A stretch of 64,000 bases of DNA from Planctomycetota bacterium (GCA_020060765.1 JAGUZQ010000057.1:37415-101414); one strand, 5' to 3'; shown: positions 16,785-26,326, counted from the first letter of the stretch. Program-made: numbers and translations. Notes: a model not told the origin generated them from the letters alone.

Positions 16785-18753
16785 CAGCGGTTGCGATTGC
16801 GGGTGCGCCGAAGACGCGCCCTGCCTGGAATATCTGCCCTCTCTGCTGGGCGAATCCGTCAAGGAAGACGAGGCGCAGGCGGCCAAGCGCGCCGAATGGC
16901 TCAAGCTCAACCGCCGCGATGACGTCAAGAAAACCGTGATCTTCGTGGGCGCAGGCACCTGCGGCCTGGGCGCGGGCGCGGGCAAGACGCTTTCCGTGCT
17001 GAAAAGCCATCTGGCAGACAAAAAGATTGACGCCGACATCGTCGAAGTGGGGTGTTTCGGCCTTTGCGCGCTGGAACCGATTGTCGATTTCCAGCTTCCG
17101 GGAAAATGCCGTCTGTCCTGCCACAGCGTCACCGGCAACAACGTCGCCGCCATTACCGACCAGGTTCTGGCGGGAATCCTGCCCAAGGATAACGCCCTCT
17201 GCCAATACGACAGCCAGACCCTGAAAAAGTGGGACAGCGTGCCGCTCATGGCGGAGCACCCGTTCTTCAAGCATCAGACCCGCTGGGTCTTGAAAAACTG
17301 CGGCCTGATCGACCCGACTTCTATTGACGAATATCTCGCAAGCGGCGGTTACAAGTCGTTGAGCGAAACCCTGAACCGGCGCACTCCCGGCGAAGTCTGC
17401 GGACTGGTCGAGGAAAGCGGCTTGCGGGGGCGGGGCGGCGGCGGATTCCCCACCGGCAAAAAGTGGAAGTTCGCTCTCGGCACCGCCGCCGAACAGAAAT
17501 ACCTGATCTGCAACGCCGACGAAGGCGACCCCGGCGCGTTTATGGATCGCGCGGTCATCGAGGGCGACCCGCACCGGCTGCTGGAAGGCATGGCTATCGC
17601 CGCCTACGGCATCGGCGCGAGCAAGGCGTATATCTATATCCGCGCGGAATATCCGCTGGCGATCAAGCGGCTGGAAAAAGCCATCGCCCAGGCGCGGCAG
17701 TGCGGTTTGCTCGGTTACAACATTCTCGACAGCGGTTTCAATCTCGACATCATTATAAAAATGGGTGCGGGCGCGTTTGTCTGCGGCGAAGAGACAGCCT
17801 TGATTAACAGCATTGAAGGAAAACGCGGTATGCCGCGCCCGCGCCCGCCTTTCCCCGCGGTGGAAGGCCTGTTTGGCAAGCCGACGGTAATCAATAACGT
17901 CGAAACGCTGGCCAATCTTCCCGCCATTCTCGGCAATGGCGCGAGCTGGTTCAACGCTATCGGCACCGAGACCAGCAAGGGTACGAAAGTGTTTGCCCTC
18001 TCCGGCAAGGTGTGCAACACCGGTCTGGTGGAAGTGGCGATGGGTACTACTTTGCGCCAGATCGTCTTCGACATCGGCGGCGGCATTCCCAAAGGGAAGG
18101 CGTACAAGGCAGTCCAGATCGGCGGGCCTTCCGGCGGCTGCATTCCCGCTTCGCACCTGGATATCGACATCAACTACGAGTCTTTGAAAACCGTGGGCGC
18201 GATGATGGGTTCCGGCGGGCTGGTGGTGATGGACGAAGACACCTGCATGGTGGACGTGGCCAAGTTCTTCATGGATTTTATCCAGCGCGAAAGCTGCGGC
18301 AAGTGCATTCCCTGCCGCGAAGGCACCCGGCGGATGCTGGAAATACTCGAACGCATCACGCGCGGCCGTCGCAAGGAAACCGGCAACGACGCGCTGGAGC
18401 GTTTCCAGGGTGTGATGGATATGGAGCGGCTGGCGAAAGTGATCAAGGACACCAGTCTCTGCGGCCTGGGACAGACTGCGCCCAACCCCATTCTTTCAAC
18501 GCTACGCTGGTTCCGCCACGAATACGAGGCGCACGTTTTCGAGCGTCGCTGCCCGGCGGGGGTTTGCACGGAGCTACGCAAGTTCGTGATCGACCCGGAG
18601 AAATGCGTGGGCTGCACGGTCTGCTCGAAAGTCTGCCCGGTGGAGGCCATCGAAGGCAAGCGCAAGGAACCGCACAAGATCGACTTCGACAAGTGCGTCT
18701 CCTGCGGCGCGTGCAAGGAAGCCTGCCGCTTCGGCGCCATCAGCGTGGAATAA
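16771..18753 (+). CDS. hydB: NuoF-like NADH/FMN flavoprotein subunit of the [FeFe] hydrogenase
   Basis: 660 residues. A Cys-rich N-terminus (GCDCGCAEDAPC) and a thioredoxin-like domain with CFGLC (about 95-115) precede the NuoF core. The core holds GRGGGGFPTGKKW (NADH site), NADEGDPGAF and FVCGEE (FMN), then ESCGKCIPCREGT and a distal Cys in TSLCGLGQ for the N3-type [4Fe-4S] cluster. Two ferredoxin clusters end the protein (CVGCTVCSKVCP, CVSCGACKEAC). This is the HydB/HndC domain order of electron-bifurcating hydrogenases. ATG at 16771 overlaps hydC. It oxidises NADH and links it to hydrogenase and ferredoxin; bifurcation itself is inferred from subunit composition. Confidence 0.93.
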   Translation: MLKPNSGCDCGCAEDAPCLEYLPSLLGESVKEDEAQAAKRAEWLKLNRRDDVKKTVIFVGAGTCGLGAGAGKTLSVLKSHLADKKIDADIVEVGCFGLCALEPIVDFQLPGKCRLSCHSVTGNNVAAITDQVLAGILPKDNALCQYDSQTLKKWDSVPLMAEHPFFKHQTRWVLKNCGLIDPTSIDEYLASGGYKSLSETLNRRTPGEVCGLVEESGLRGRGGGGFPTGKKWKFALGTAAEQKYLICNADEGDPGAFMDRAVIEGDPHRLLEGMAIAAYGIGASKAYIYIRAEYPLAIKRLEKAIAQARQCGLLGYNILDSGFNLDIIIKMGAGAFVCGEETALINSIEGKRGMPRPRPPFPAVEGLFGKPTVINNVETLANLPAILGNGASWFNAIGTETSKGTKVFALSGKVCNTGLVEVAMGTTLRQIVFDIGGGIPKGKAYKAVQIGGPSGGCIPASHLDIDINYESLKTVGAMMGSGGLVVMDEDTCMVDVAKFFMDFIQRESCGKCIPCREGTRRMLEILERITRGRRKETGNDALERFQGVMDMERLAKVIKDTSLCGLGQTAPNPILSTLRWFRHEYEAHVFERRCPAGVCTELRKFVIDPEKCVGCTVCSKVCPVEAIEGKRKEPHKIDFDKCVSCGACKEACRFGAISVE

Positions 18754-18782
18754 ATTAACCGCATATTACGGAAGGAAACAGC

Positions 18783-20501
18783 ATGGCTGCTATAGAAATC
18801 AACGGGCGTATCGCCGAGGCCACCGAAGGCGAAACCATTCTCACCGTGCTCCGGCGCATCGGCGTACGGGTGCCGACGCTGTGCCACATCGACGGGCTGA
18901 CCCCCACCGGTGCGTGCCGTCTGTGCGTGGTGGAGGTGGAGGGGATGCCGGGGCTGGTGCCCAGTTGCGCATACCCCGTCCGCGACGGCATGAAGGTGCA
19001 GACCCATTCGCCCCGCGCGGTTCGGGCGCGCAAGACCATCATCGAACTGCTGCTGGCCGACCACCCCGACGACTGCCTCTACTGCGAGCGCAACGGCTGC
19101 TGCCAGTTGCAGGATCTCGCCGAGGAGCTGGGCGTGCGCAAGCGTCGTTATGCCGGCGGCCATCGCCGGGCGAATCTGGACATCTCCAGCCCTTCGATCG
19201 TGCGTAACCCCGAGAAGTGCATCCTCTGCGGTCGTTGCGTGCGCGTGTGCGAGGAAGTGCAGGCCGTCAGCGCCATCGATTTTGTCGGTCGCGGCTGCCG
19301 CACCCAGGTCGCGCCGCCCTTCGGCGAAGGCATCAACGTCTCCAGTTGCATCAATTGCGGTCAGTGCATCGTCGCCTGTCCCACCGGCGCGCTGCGCGAA
19401 CAGAGCGACATCAAGAAAGTCAGCGACGCGCTGTCCAATCCCGCGTTGACTGTGGTCGTGCAGCACGCCCCCAGCGTCAGCGTCACCATCGGCGAGGAAT
19501 TCGGCTTGAAACCCGGCACCGACGCGGTTGGAGTCCTGACCACGGCGCTCCGCCGCCTCGGCTTCAAGTACGTCTTCGACACCGGCTTCTCCGCCGACCT
19601 CACCATCATGGAGGAAGGTTCCGAACTGATCCACCGCATCAAGCACGGCGGCAAGCTGCCGATGTTCACCAGTTGTTCGCCGGGGTGGGTGAAGTTTGTC
19701 GAAACTTTCTATCCCGACCTGATGGGCAATGTCAGCAGCTGCAAGAGTCCCCAGCAGATGATGGGCGCGATCATCAAGACCTTTTTCGCGGAACGGGAAA
19801 AGATCGACCCGAAGAAGATTTTCTCCGTCAGCATCATGCCCTGCACCGCCAAGAAGTTCGAAGCGGGTCGCCCGGAGATGGGTCGCGACGGTCTGGCCGA
19901 TATCGACGCGGTCTTGACGACGCGCGAACTGGCGCGGCTGATCCGGCTGCGCGGGCTTGACCTGAACACGCTGGAGTCGGACGAGGCCGACACGCCTTTC
20001 GGCGAACGCACCACCGCGGGCAAGATTTTCGGCGCCTCCGGCGGCGTGATGGAAGCGGCGCTTCGTTCCGCTTATTACCTGCTGACCGGCGCGGAAATGG
20101 AAGACCTCAACATCAAGAACGTGCGCGGCTTCGACGGCATCAAGGAAGCGCGCCTGAACATCAACGGCATCGACGTCGGCGTGGCGGTGGTGAGCGGTCT
20201 CGGTAACGCCCGGAAATTGCTTGACGAAATCCGCGCCGGGCGCGACGATCTGCACTTTATCGAGGTCATGACCTGCCCCGGCGGCTGCATCAACGGCGGC
20301 GGCCAGCCCCTCAAGGTCGACCAGGAGGCGGTCAAGGCCAGGATGCGCGCGTTGTACAAGATCGACCGCGAGGAGGCGTTGCGCACCAGCCACTCCAACG
20401 CTTCGATCAAGCGGCTATACGACGAGTTCCTGGGCGAGCCGCTGGGAGAAAAGAGCCACCACCTGCTGCACACGCATTATGTCGAACGCGACGTGGTGTG
20501 A
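18783..20501 (+). CDS. hydA: [FeFe] hydrogenase catalytic subunit
   Basis: 572 residues. Domain order: plant-type [2Fe-2S] ferredoxin (CHIDGLTPTGACRLC), His-Cys3 [4Fe-4S] site (HPDDCLYCERNGC), two [4Fe-4S] motifs (CILCGRCVRVC, CINCGQCIVAC), H-cluster domain, and a C-terminal small-subunit-like tail (HSNASIKRLYDEFLGEP ending LLHTHY). H-cluster motifs are L1 TSCSPGW (296-302), L2 MPCTAK (M352, C354) and L3 TCPGGCINGGGQP (C498, C502). L1 has Ser at 299 where the usual motif TSCCPGW has the cluster-binding Cys. ATG at 18783 follows GGAAGGA. It reduces protons to H2 within the HydABC complex. Confidence 0.94.
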   Translation: MAAIEINGRIAEATEGETILTVLRRIGVRVPTLCHIDGLTPTGACRLCVVEVEGMPGLVPSCAYPVRDGMKVQTHSPRAVRARKTIIELLLADHPDDCLYCERNGCCQLQDLAEELGVRKRRYAGGHRRANLDISSPSIVRNPEKCILCGRCVRVCEEVQAVSAIDFVGRGCRTQVAPPFGEGINVSSCINCGQCIVACPTGALREQSDIKKVSDALSNPALTVVVQHAPSVSVTIGEEFGLKPGTDAVGVLTTALRRLGFKYVFDTGFSADLTIMEEGSELIHRIKHGGKLPMFTSCSPGWVKFVETFYPDLMGNVSSCKSPQQMMGAIIKTFFAEREKIDPKKIFSVSIMPCTAKKFEAGRPEMGRDGLADIDAVLTTRELARLIRLRGLDLNTLESDEADTPFGERTTAGKIFGASGGVMEAALRSAYYLLTGAEMEDLNIKNVRGFDGIKEARLNINGIDVGVAVVSGLGNARKLLDEIRAGRDDLHFIEVMTCPGGCINGGGQPLKVDQEAVKARMRALYKIDREEALRTSHSNASIKRLYDEFLGEPLGEKSHHLLHTHYVERDVV

Positions 20502-20544
20502 GCGACCATTTTTTTGAAAACCCGAAGAGCGGAGCATAAGCAAA

Positions 20545-20943
20545 ATGGCTGATAACGAAAAAAAACAGGTGGTGCTGCTGGTCGACGACGACGAGGATTT
20601 CCGCCTGCAACAGAAACTGCATCTTGAAAAAGCCGGGTATGCGGTGATCGAGGCTTACAGCCGCAAACTGGCCGAGGAACTGCTGAAGAAAGAGAAACCG
20701 GACATCGCCATCGTCGACCTGATGATGGAGGACAAAGACGACGGATTTATCCTTTGCTATCATATGAAAAAGATGGATAATCCGATTCCGGTCATTCTCG
20801 TCACCGCCGTCACATCCGAGACCGGCTACTCCTTCGGCGCCTCCAACGAGGACGAACGCCACTGGATCAAGGCAGACGCCATCCTGGCGAAGCCTGTCCG
20901 GTTCGAGCAGTTGAAACAGGAAATCGACCGCTTGCTGCCTTAG
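20545..20943 (+). CDS. Single-domain response regulator (receiver only)
   Basis: 132 residues, one CheY-like receiver. The acidic pocket is DDDED (14-18), the phospho-acceptor is D58 in AIVDLMM, and the conserved Thr/Lys are near T87 and K116 (AKP). There is no output domain and no kinase gene nearby. It lies between hydA and hydE, 43 bases after hydA, with a GGAG-type site upstream. Receiver proteins are recurrent in HydABC/HndABCD-type operons, but their role there is not established as far as I know; it may relay a signal to the hydrogenase or its maturation. An insertion around SETGYSFGASNEDERHW makes it slightly longer than CheY. Confidence 0.88.
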   Translation: MADNEKKQVVLLVDDDEDFRLQQKLHLEKAGYAVIEAYSRKLAEELLKKEKPDIAIVDLMMEDKDDGFILCYHMKKMDNPIPVILVTAVTSETGYSFGASNEDERHWIKADAILAKPVRFEQLKQEIDRLLP

Positions 20944-21048
20944 GCGGTCATGAAATAACAGCCGACTGCGCCAATGACGAGGGGTGGATCGTTCCGGAAG
21001 AAAGGTAGGCATCTCGGAGCGATTCTGGCAAATGCCTGGAGATACGTC

Positions 21049-22104
21049 ATGGAGCACGGGGAAACCCTCGCGTGGCTGCGCGAGGAAGATGAAGCGTCAT
21101 TGCAGGAACTCTGGACTCGCGCCGACTCCGCGCGCCGGGAACATGTCGGCGACGAGGTGCATCTGCGCGGGCTGGTGGAAATCGGCAACTGCTGCCGCCG
21201 CACCTGCGCGTATTGCGGTCTGAACGCAGGCAACAGCAAAATCATGCGCTACCGCATGAGCGAGGACGAAATCCTGGCAGCGGTCGGCCAGGCCGTTTCC
21301 TACGGATACGGCACGGTGGTGCTGCAGTCTGGCGAAGATCCCGCCCTCGACGCGGCGGCGGTTTCCAGACTGATCAAACGCATCAAGTCAGAGACAAATC
21401 TTGCCATCACCCTCAGCCTCGGGGAATGGGAAGACGATATTCTCGCCCAGTGGAAGCAGGCAGGCGCTGACCGCTATCTGCTGCGGTTTGAAACTTCCGA
21501 CCCCGAACTTTTCGAAAAAATCCATCCCTCCCTGCCGGGAGTCCGTTCCGACCGTCTCGCGCTTTTGCGGCGCTTGCGCGGGATGGGCTACGAAATTGGC
21601 AGCGGGGTGATGGTCGGCATTCCGGGGCAGACTTACGAAATGCTCGCCCGTGATCTTGCAACCATCCGCGACCTTGACCTCGACATGATCGGCCTGGGGC
21701 CGTTCCTGTTCCATCCCGACACCGCCATGGGGCATGGCGATATCCCCTTCGCGCAGGAGGGGGAGCAGGTTCCCAATACCGAACTGATGACTTACAAGAC
21801 TTTGGCGCTGGCGCGGATTGTCTGCCCAGAGGCGAATATTCCCAGCACCACGGCGTTGGCGACGCTGAACCGCGAATCGGGGCGTGAACTGGGGCTTCAG
21901 CGTGGGGCTAACGTGGTAATGCCTAACGTTACGCCGGTCAACTATCGTTCGCTTTACCAGATTTATCCCGGCAAGGCTTGCCTGAACGAAACCGCCGACG
22001 TATGCAACCTCTGCATGAAAGGCAGGATCGAATCCATCGGTCGGAAAATCGGAATCGGTCGGGGAGATTCGCCGCGGTACTTGTCCGCCGCTTGCGGGCG
22101 CTGA
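21049..22104 (+). CDS. hydE: [FeFe] hydrogenase maturase HydE (radical SAM)
   Basis: 351 residues from the chosen ATG, which has GGAG seven bases upstream; an in-frame ATG at 20974 lacks a ribosome site. The radical SAM motif CRRTCAYC binds the SAM-cleaving [4Fe-4S] cluster. Near the C-terminus CLNETADVCNLC forms the CX7CX2C motif of the optional second cluster known in Thermotoga HydE. HydE acts on the HydG-made Fe(CO)2(CN)-Cys complex to build the diiron precursor of the H-cluster. It is followed by hydG, aspA and hydF, so the whole maturation set is co-expressed with its target hydrogenase. Confidence 0.94.
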   Translation: MEHGETLAWLREEDEASLQELWTRADSARREHVGDEVHLRGLVEIGNCCRRTCAYCGLNAGNSKIMRYRMSEDEILAAVGQAVSYGYGTVVLQSGEDPALDAAAVSRLIKRIKSETNLAITLSLGEWEDDILAQWKQAGADRYLLRFETSDPELFEKIHPSLPGVRSDRLALLRRLRGMGYEIGSGVMVGIPGQTYEMLARDLATIRDLDLDMIGLGPFLFHPDTAMGHGDIPFAQEGEQVPNTELMTYKTLALARIVCPEANIPSTTALATLNRESGRELGLQRGANVVMPNVTPVNYRSLYQIYPGKACLNETADVCNLCMKGRIESIGRKIGIGRGDSPRYLSAACGR

Positions 22105-22148
22105 ACTATTTCTTCGCTTACGCGAACTTTTTATGACGGGAGAAAACC

Positions 22149-23573
22149 ATGTGCGCGATGCCGACAATGACGCTCAGTAAGGGCGCCGTGGATTTTATCA
22201 ACGACGAAAAACTGACCAGCCTGATCGAAAACACCAGGGAAGACGCTTCTCGGGTGCGGGAAGTGCTGGCCAAGAGCATGGAAAAGAAAGCCTTGCAAGT
22301 GGAGGAAACCGCAGTGTTGCTGGCGGCGGAAAACCCGGAACTGGTGGAGGAAATTTTCGAGTGCGCCCGCGAACTGAAGCGGAAAGTTTACGGCAACCGC
22401 ATCGTCCTCTTCGCCCCGCTGTACATCGGCAACGACTGCGTGAACGATTGCAAATACTGCGCCTTCCGGCACTCCAACAAGGACGCGGTGCGGCGCACGT
22501 TGACCGACGCGGAGATCGTGCAGCAGGTGGAAGCGTTGGAAAACGTCGGCCACAAGCGCCTGATTCTCGTGTACGGCGAGCATCCGAAATACGACGCGGA
22601 ATACATCGCCCATACCGTGCGCAAGGTTTACGAGACCAAGGTGGGGCGCGGGGAAATCCGTCGCGTCAATATCAATGCCGCGCCGATGGATCACGCCGGT
22701 TATCGTCTGGTGAAAGAGGCGGGCATCGGCACTTACCAGATTTTCCAGGAAACCTATCACCACGCGACTTACGCCAACTATCATCCCAAAGGCACGCGCA
22801 AGGGCGATTTCATGTGGCGGCTGGACGGCCTGTCCCGCGCTTTCGAGGCCGAATGCGACGACATGGGTATTGGCGCGCTGTTCGGATTGCACGACTGGCG
22901 CTTCGAAGTCTTATCGTTGGTGACGCATTCCCTGCACCTGCAGCAACGCTACAACGTCGGGCCGCACACCATCAGTTTCCCCCGCCTGCAGCCCGCGCAC
23001 ATGGTCAATCTCGACCAGAAGTGGCTGGTAAGCGACTACAACTTCAAGCGCCTCGTCGCGATTCTGCGCCTGTCGGTGCCGTACACCGGTATGATTCTGA
23101 CCGCGCGCGAAAGCCCGAAACTGCGGCGGGAAATCATGTCGTTCGGGGTCAGCCAGATCGATGCAGGCAGCCGCATTGAAATCGGCGGCTACACCGAGGC
23201 GGGCGACACGCAGTGCATGGAACGCGAACAATTCGCCCTGGGCGACATCCGTTCGCTGGACGAAGTGATGCGCGAACTGCTTCAGGATAATTATATTCCA
23301 AGTTTCTGTACCGCCTGTTATCGCCTTGGCCGTACAGGCGAACATTTCATGGAATTCGCGATACCCGGCTTTATCCAGAATTTCTGCACGCCTAACGCTT
23401 TGACCACGCTGGAGGAATACCTGGTCGATTACGCCTCGCCTGAAACCCGCACGGTAGGCGAGAAAATAATTGCAAGAGAACTGGCGGGCATCAAGGACGA
23501 AAAGATCAAGGCGGAAGCGGCCGACCGTTTGCGCCGGATCAAGGAAACCGATGACCGGGATTTGATTTTCTGA
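22149..23573 (+). CDS. hydG: [FeFe] hydrogenase maturase HydG (radical SAM tyrosine lyase)
   Basis: 474 residues, normal length. The radical SAM motif is CVNDCKYC. The C-terminal CTAC followed after 22 residues by Cys (FIQNFC) is the CX2CX22C site for the auxiliary cluster with the dangler iron. HydG cleaves tyrosine to p-cresol and dehydroglycine and turns the latter into the CO and CN- ligands of the H-cluster. ATG at 22149 has GGGAGA upstream. It follows hydE by 44 bases and precedes aspA by 20. All residues expected for activity appear present. Confidence 0.95.
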   Translation: MCAMPTMTLSKGAVDFINDEKLTSLIENTREDASRVREVLAKSMEKKALQVEETAVLLAAENPELVEEIFECARELKRKVYGNRIVLFAPLYIGNDCVNDCKYCAFRHSNKDAVRRTLTDAEIVQQVEALENVGHKRLILVYGEHPKYDAEYIAHTVRKVYETKVGRGEIRRVNINAAPMDHAGYRLVKEAGIGTYQIFQETYHHATYANYHPKGTRKGDFMWRLDGLSRAFEAECDDMGIGALFGLHDWRFEVLSLVTHSLHLQQRYNVGPHTISFPRLQPAHMVNLDQKWLVSDYNFKRLVAILRLSVPYTGMILTARESPKLRREIMSFGVSQIDAGSRIEIGGYTEAGDTQCMEREQFALGDIRSLDEVMRELLQDNYIPSFCTACYRLGRTGEHFMEFAIPGFIQNFCTPNALTTLEEYLVDYASPETRTVGEKIIARELAGIKDEKIKAEAADRLRRIKETDDRDLIF

Positions 23574-23593
23574 CGAATAACGCAAGGAATTCA

Positions 23594-25012
23594 ATGAGTG
23601 GGGAAACACGCTTAGAACACGACCTGCTGGGAGAACTGAAAATCCCTGCCCATATCCTGTACGGCATTCACACCGTGCGGGCGCTGGAGAATTTTCCCCT
23701 GTCCGGGCGGAGAGTTCACGCGGGATTGGTTCATGCCTTCGGCGCGGTAAAACTGGCTTGCGCCAAAGCCAACCGCGAATTGAATTGCTGGCCTGAGGAA
23801 AAAGCTGCAGCCATCGAACATGCCTGCGAGGAGATGTTGTCCGGCACTCTCGACGAATGGATAATCGTCGACGCCTTGCAGGGCGGAGCAGGCACTTCGA
23901 CCAACATGAACGTGAACGAAGTGCTGGCCAATCGCGCGCTGCAACTATTGGGCAAGCCACTGGGCGCATATGAAACTGTCAGTCCGCTGGACGATATAAA
24001 CCTGCACCAATCCACCAATGACACTTATCCGACCGCGCTTAAAGTGGCGGCGATTTATGGCGTGCAGGCTCTGGACGCGGAACTGGTCAAATTGCAGGAA
24101 GCGTTCCAGGCGAAGGAAAAGGAATTTGCCCACATCGTCAAGGTGGGGCGCACGCAGTTGCAGGACGCGGTCTTGACTACGCTCGGGCGCGAGATGTCAG
24201 CTTACGCGGAGGCGTTCGCGCGCGACCGCTGGCGGGTGTACAAGTGCGAGGAGCGTTTGCGCGTCGTCAACCTCGGCGGCACCGCGATCGGCACCGGGCT
24301 GGCTGCGCCGCGCCAGTATATTTTCCGCGCGTCCGAGCATCTGCGCGCTATCACGCGCCTGGGCATCGCGCGGGCGGAAAATCTGATCGACGCCACCCAG
24401 AACGCCGATGTCTTTACCGAAGTAAGCGGCATTCTGAAAGCGTGCGCGGTGAACCTGATAAAAATCGCTAACGACTTGCGCCTGCTTTCCTCCGGCCCGG
24501 AAGCGGGCTTGGGGGAAATCAGACTCCCCGCGCGGCAGGCCGGGTCGTCGATCATGCCGGGAAAAGTGAACCCAGTCATTCCCGAAGCCGCGATCCAGGC
24601 GGCGATGACGGTGATGGGTAACGACCAGATTATTGCGCAGGCGTGCGCGGCTGGCAACCTGGAACTGAACGCGTTTTTGCCGCTGGTGGCGGATTGCCTG
24701 CTTGGCAGTCTCGATCTGCTGAAAAACGGGTGCCGGATTTTCCGCGAATTCTGCGTCGACGGGATAGTCGCCGACGAGCAACGCTGCCGCGCGCATGTCG
24801 ACGGGTCGAGCGCGGTGTTGACGGCCTTGCTGCCGACGTTGGGCTATGAACGCGCCAGCGAAATCGCGCGCGAGTCGGCGGTATTGGGGAAAAGCGTGCG
24901 TGAGTTGATCCTGTCAAAAAATATTCTGCGCGCGGATGAATTAGACGCCGCGATTACGCCGGAAAACGTCTGCCGCCTGGGTATGGCCCAGCCTTTGAAA
25001 CAAGGGAAATGA
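23594..25012 (+). CDS. aspA: Aspartate ammonia-lyase (fumarase/aspartase superfamily) in the hyd operon
   Basis: 472 residues, family-typical length. The superfamily signature GSSIMPGKVNPVIPE, the substrate motif LHQSTNDTYPT and GGAGTSTNMNVNEV support aspartase rather than argininosuccinate lyase. It converts aspartate to fumarate and ammonia. It lies 20 bases after hydG and one base before hydF. The hydE-hydG-aspA-hydF order recurs in several anaerobes. Ammonia or the linked amino-acid metabolism may help supply the bridging dithiomethylamine of the H-cluster, but this link is inference. It could equally serve amino-acid fermentation, giving fumarate as electron acceptor. Confidence 0.9.
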   Translation: MSGETRLEHDLLGELKIPAHILYGIHTVRALENFPLSGRRVHAGLVHAFGAVKLACAKANRELNCWPEEKAAAIEHACEEMLSGTLDEWIIVDALQGGAGTSTNMNVNEVLANRALQLLGKPLGAYETVSPLDDINLHQSTNDTYPTALKVAAIYGVQALDAELVKLQEAFQAKEKEFAHIVKVGRTQLQDAVLTTLGREMSAYAEAFARDRWRVYKCEERLRVVNLGGTAIGTGLAAPRQYIFRASEHLRAITRLGIARAENLIDATQNADVFTEVSGILKACAVNLIKIANDLRLLSSGPEAGLGEIRLPARQAGSSIMPGKVNPVIPEAAIQAAMTVMGNDQIIAQACAAGNLELNAFLPLVADCLLGSLDLLKNGCRIFREFCVDGIVADEQRCRAHVDGSSAVLTALLPTLGYERASEIARESAVLGKSVRELILSKNILRADELDAAITPENVCRLGMAQPLKQGK

Positions 25013-25013
25013 T

Positions 25014-26255
25014 ATGGCTCAAAAAACTCCCAAGGGATTCCGCCTGCATATCGGCCTGTTCGGGCGGCGCAACGTCGGCAAGTCTTCCTTGTTGAACGCG
25101 CTTACGCGCCAGTCGGTCAGCCTAGTTTCTGACGTCGCGGGAACGACTACCGATCCGGTGGAAAAGCCGATGGAGTTACAGCCGCTGGGGCCGGTGCTGT
25201 TTATCGACACCGCGGGAATCGACGACGTAGGCGGTTTGGGAAAAATGCGAGTCGACAAAACCCGCCAGATTTTCGACCGCACCAATCTCGGCGTCGTCGT
25301 CGCGTCGCCGGGGGAATGGGGCGAATTCGAGGAAGATATCCTGCGGGAACTGTCCGCGCGCAACCTCCCCGCCGTCGTCGTGTTCAATAAGATCGACACC
25401 GGAACCGTCAATGAAAATATCCGGGCAAAATTGCTGGAGCGGAAAATCGCGTCTGTCGAAACTGTCGCGCCGACCGGGCGGGGGCTGGACGCTTTGCGCG
25501 AAGCGCTGATTAAGGCGGTGCCGCCGGAATTTCTCTACAACACCAACATCTTGGCCGACCTGGTGCCGCCGGGCGAAATCGCGGTGCTGGTGGTGCCTAT
25601 CGACAAGGAAGCGCCCAAGGGGCGATTGATCCTGCCGCAGGTGCAGTCGATCCGCGACCTGCTCGACAACGATTCCTGCTGCCTCGTCGTCAAGGAACGC
25701 GAGTTGCGCGAGGCGCTGGGCATGCTGAAAAGGCCGCCAGCGCTGGTCGTCACTGACAGCCAGGTGTTTCCGAAAGTCGCCGCCGACACGCCGCCGGAAA
25801 TTCCGCTGACCGGCTTTTCCGTGCTGTTCGCGCGCAACAAAGGCGACCTGCTGGAGTTCGTGCGCGGGACAATGGCGATTGAAAAGTTGCGTCCCGGCGA
25901 CCGCGTACTCATGGCCGAAGCGTGTTCGCACCACCCCATCGCCGACGATATCGGGCGGGTGAAAATTCCGCGCTGGCTCACGCAATACGTCGGCGGCAAG
26001 CTGGAATTCACCACCGTGCAAGGGCACGATTTTCCCGATGATATCTGCGATTACAAATTGATCGTGCATTGCGGCTCCTGCATGTGGAACCGGCAGGAAG
26101 TATTGTCCCGCCTGATGAAAGCGCGGCAGGCTGGAGTCGCTATGACCAATTACGGCCTCACCATCGCCTATTCGCTGGGCATCTTCGAACGCGCCCTCAG
26201 TCCCTTCCCCGACGCGCTGGAACTGTACCGCAGCTTACGCGACGCGACCAGATAA
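25014..26255 (+). CDS. hydF: [FeFe] hydrogenase maturation GTPase HydF
   Basis: 413 residues. The N-terminal GTPase domain shows GRRNVGKSSLLNAL (P-loop), DVAGTTTDPV (switch I), DTAGIDD (G3) and VVFNKID (G4). A dimerisation domain and a C-terminal [4Fe-4S] domain follow, with ligand pattern C304-x-H306 and H352-C353-x2-C356 (HCGSC). HydF is the scaffold that carries the diiron precursor and transfers it to apo-HydA. ATG at 25014 follows the aspA stop by one base, with AAGGG upstream. It is the last gene of the operon; no clear intrinsic terminator follows before the rrf2 promoter. Confidence 0.95.
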   Translation: MAQKTPKGFRLHIGLFGRRNVGKSSLLNALTRQSVSLVSDVAGTTTDPVEKPMELQPLGPVLFIDTAGIDDVGGLGKMRVDKTRQIFDRTNLGVVVASPGEWGEFEEDILRELSARNLPAVVVFNKIDTGTVNENIRAKLLERKIASVETVAPTGRGLDALREALIKAVPPEFLYNTNILADLVPPGEIAVLVVPIDKEAPKGRLILPQVQSIRDLLDNDSCCLVVKERELREALGMLKRPPALVVTDSQVFPKVAADTPPEIPLTGFSVLFARNKGDLLEFVRGTMAIEKLRPGDRVLMAEACSHHPIADDIGRVKIPRWLTQYVGGKLEFTTVQGHDFPDDICDYKLIVHCGSCMWNRQEVLSRLMKARQAGVAMTNYGLTIAYSLGIFERALSPFPDALELYRSLRDATR

Positions 26256-26298
26256 GCATCTCATATCCAACACATGAAAAATTTATTCTGAAAAATAC

Positions 26299-26326
26299 TT
26301 GACTTATAGCAGTATAGCGGTATGCT
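26299..26326 (+). promoter_or_regulatory. Promoter of the rrf2-hcp pair, with overlapping partial palindrome
   Basis: TTGACT (26299-26304) and TATGCT (26321-26326) are spaced by 16 bases. TAGCA and TGCTA half-sites flank and overlap the -10 region, which could be the operator of the Rrf2 protein encoded just downstream. Confidence 0.6.
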
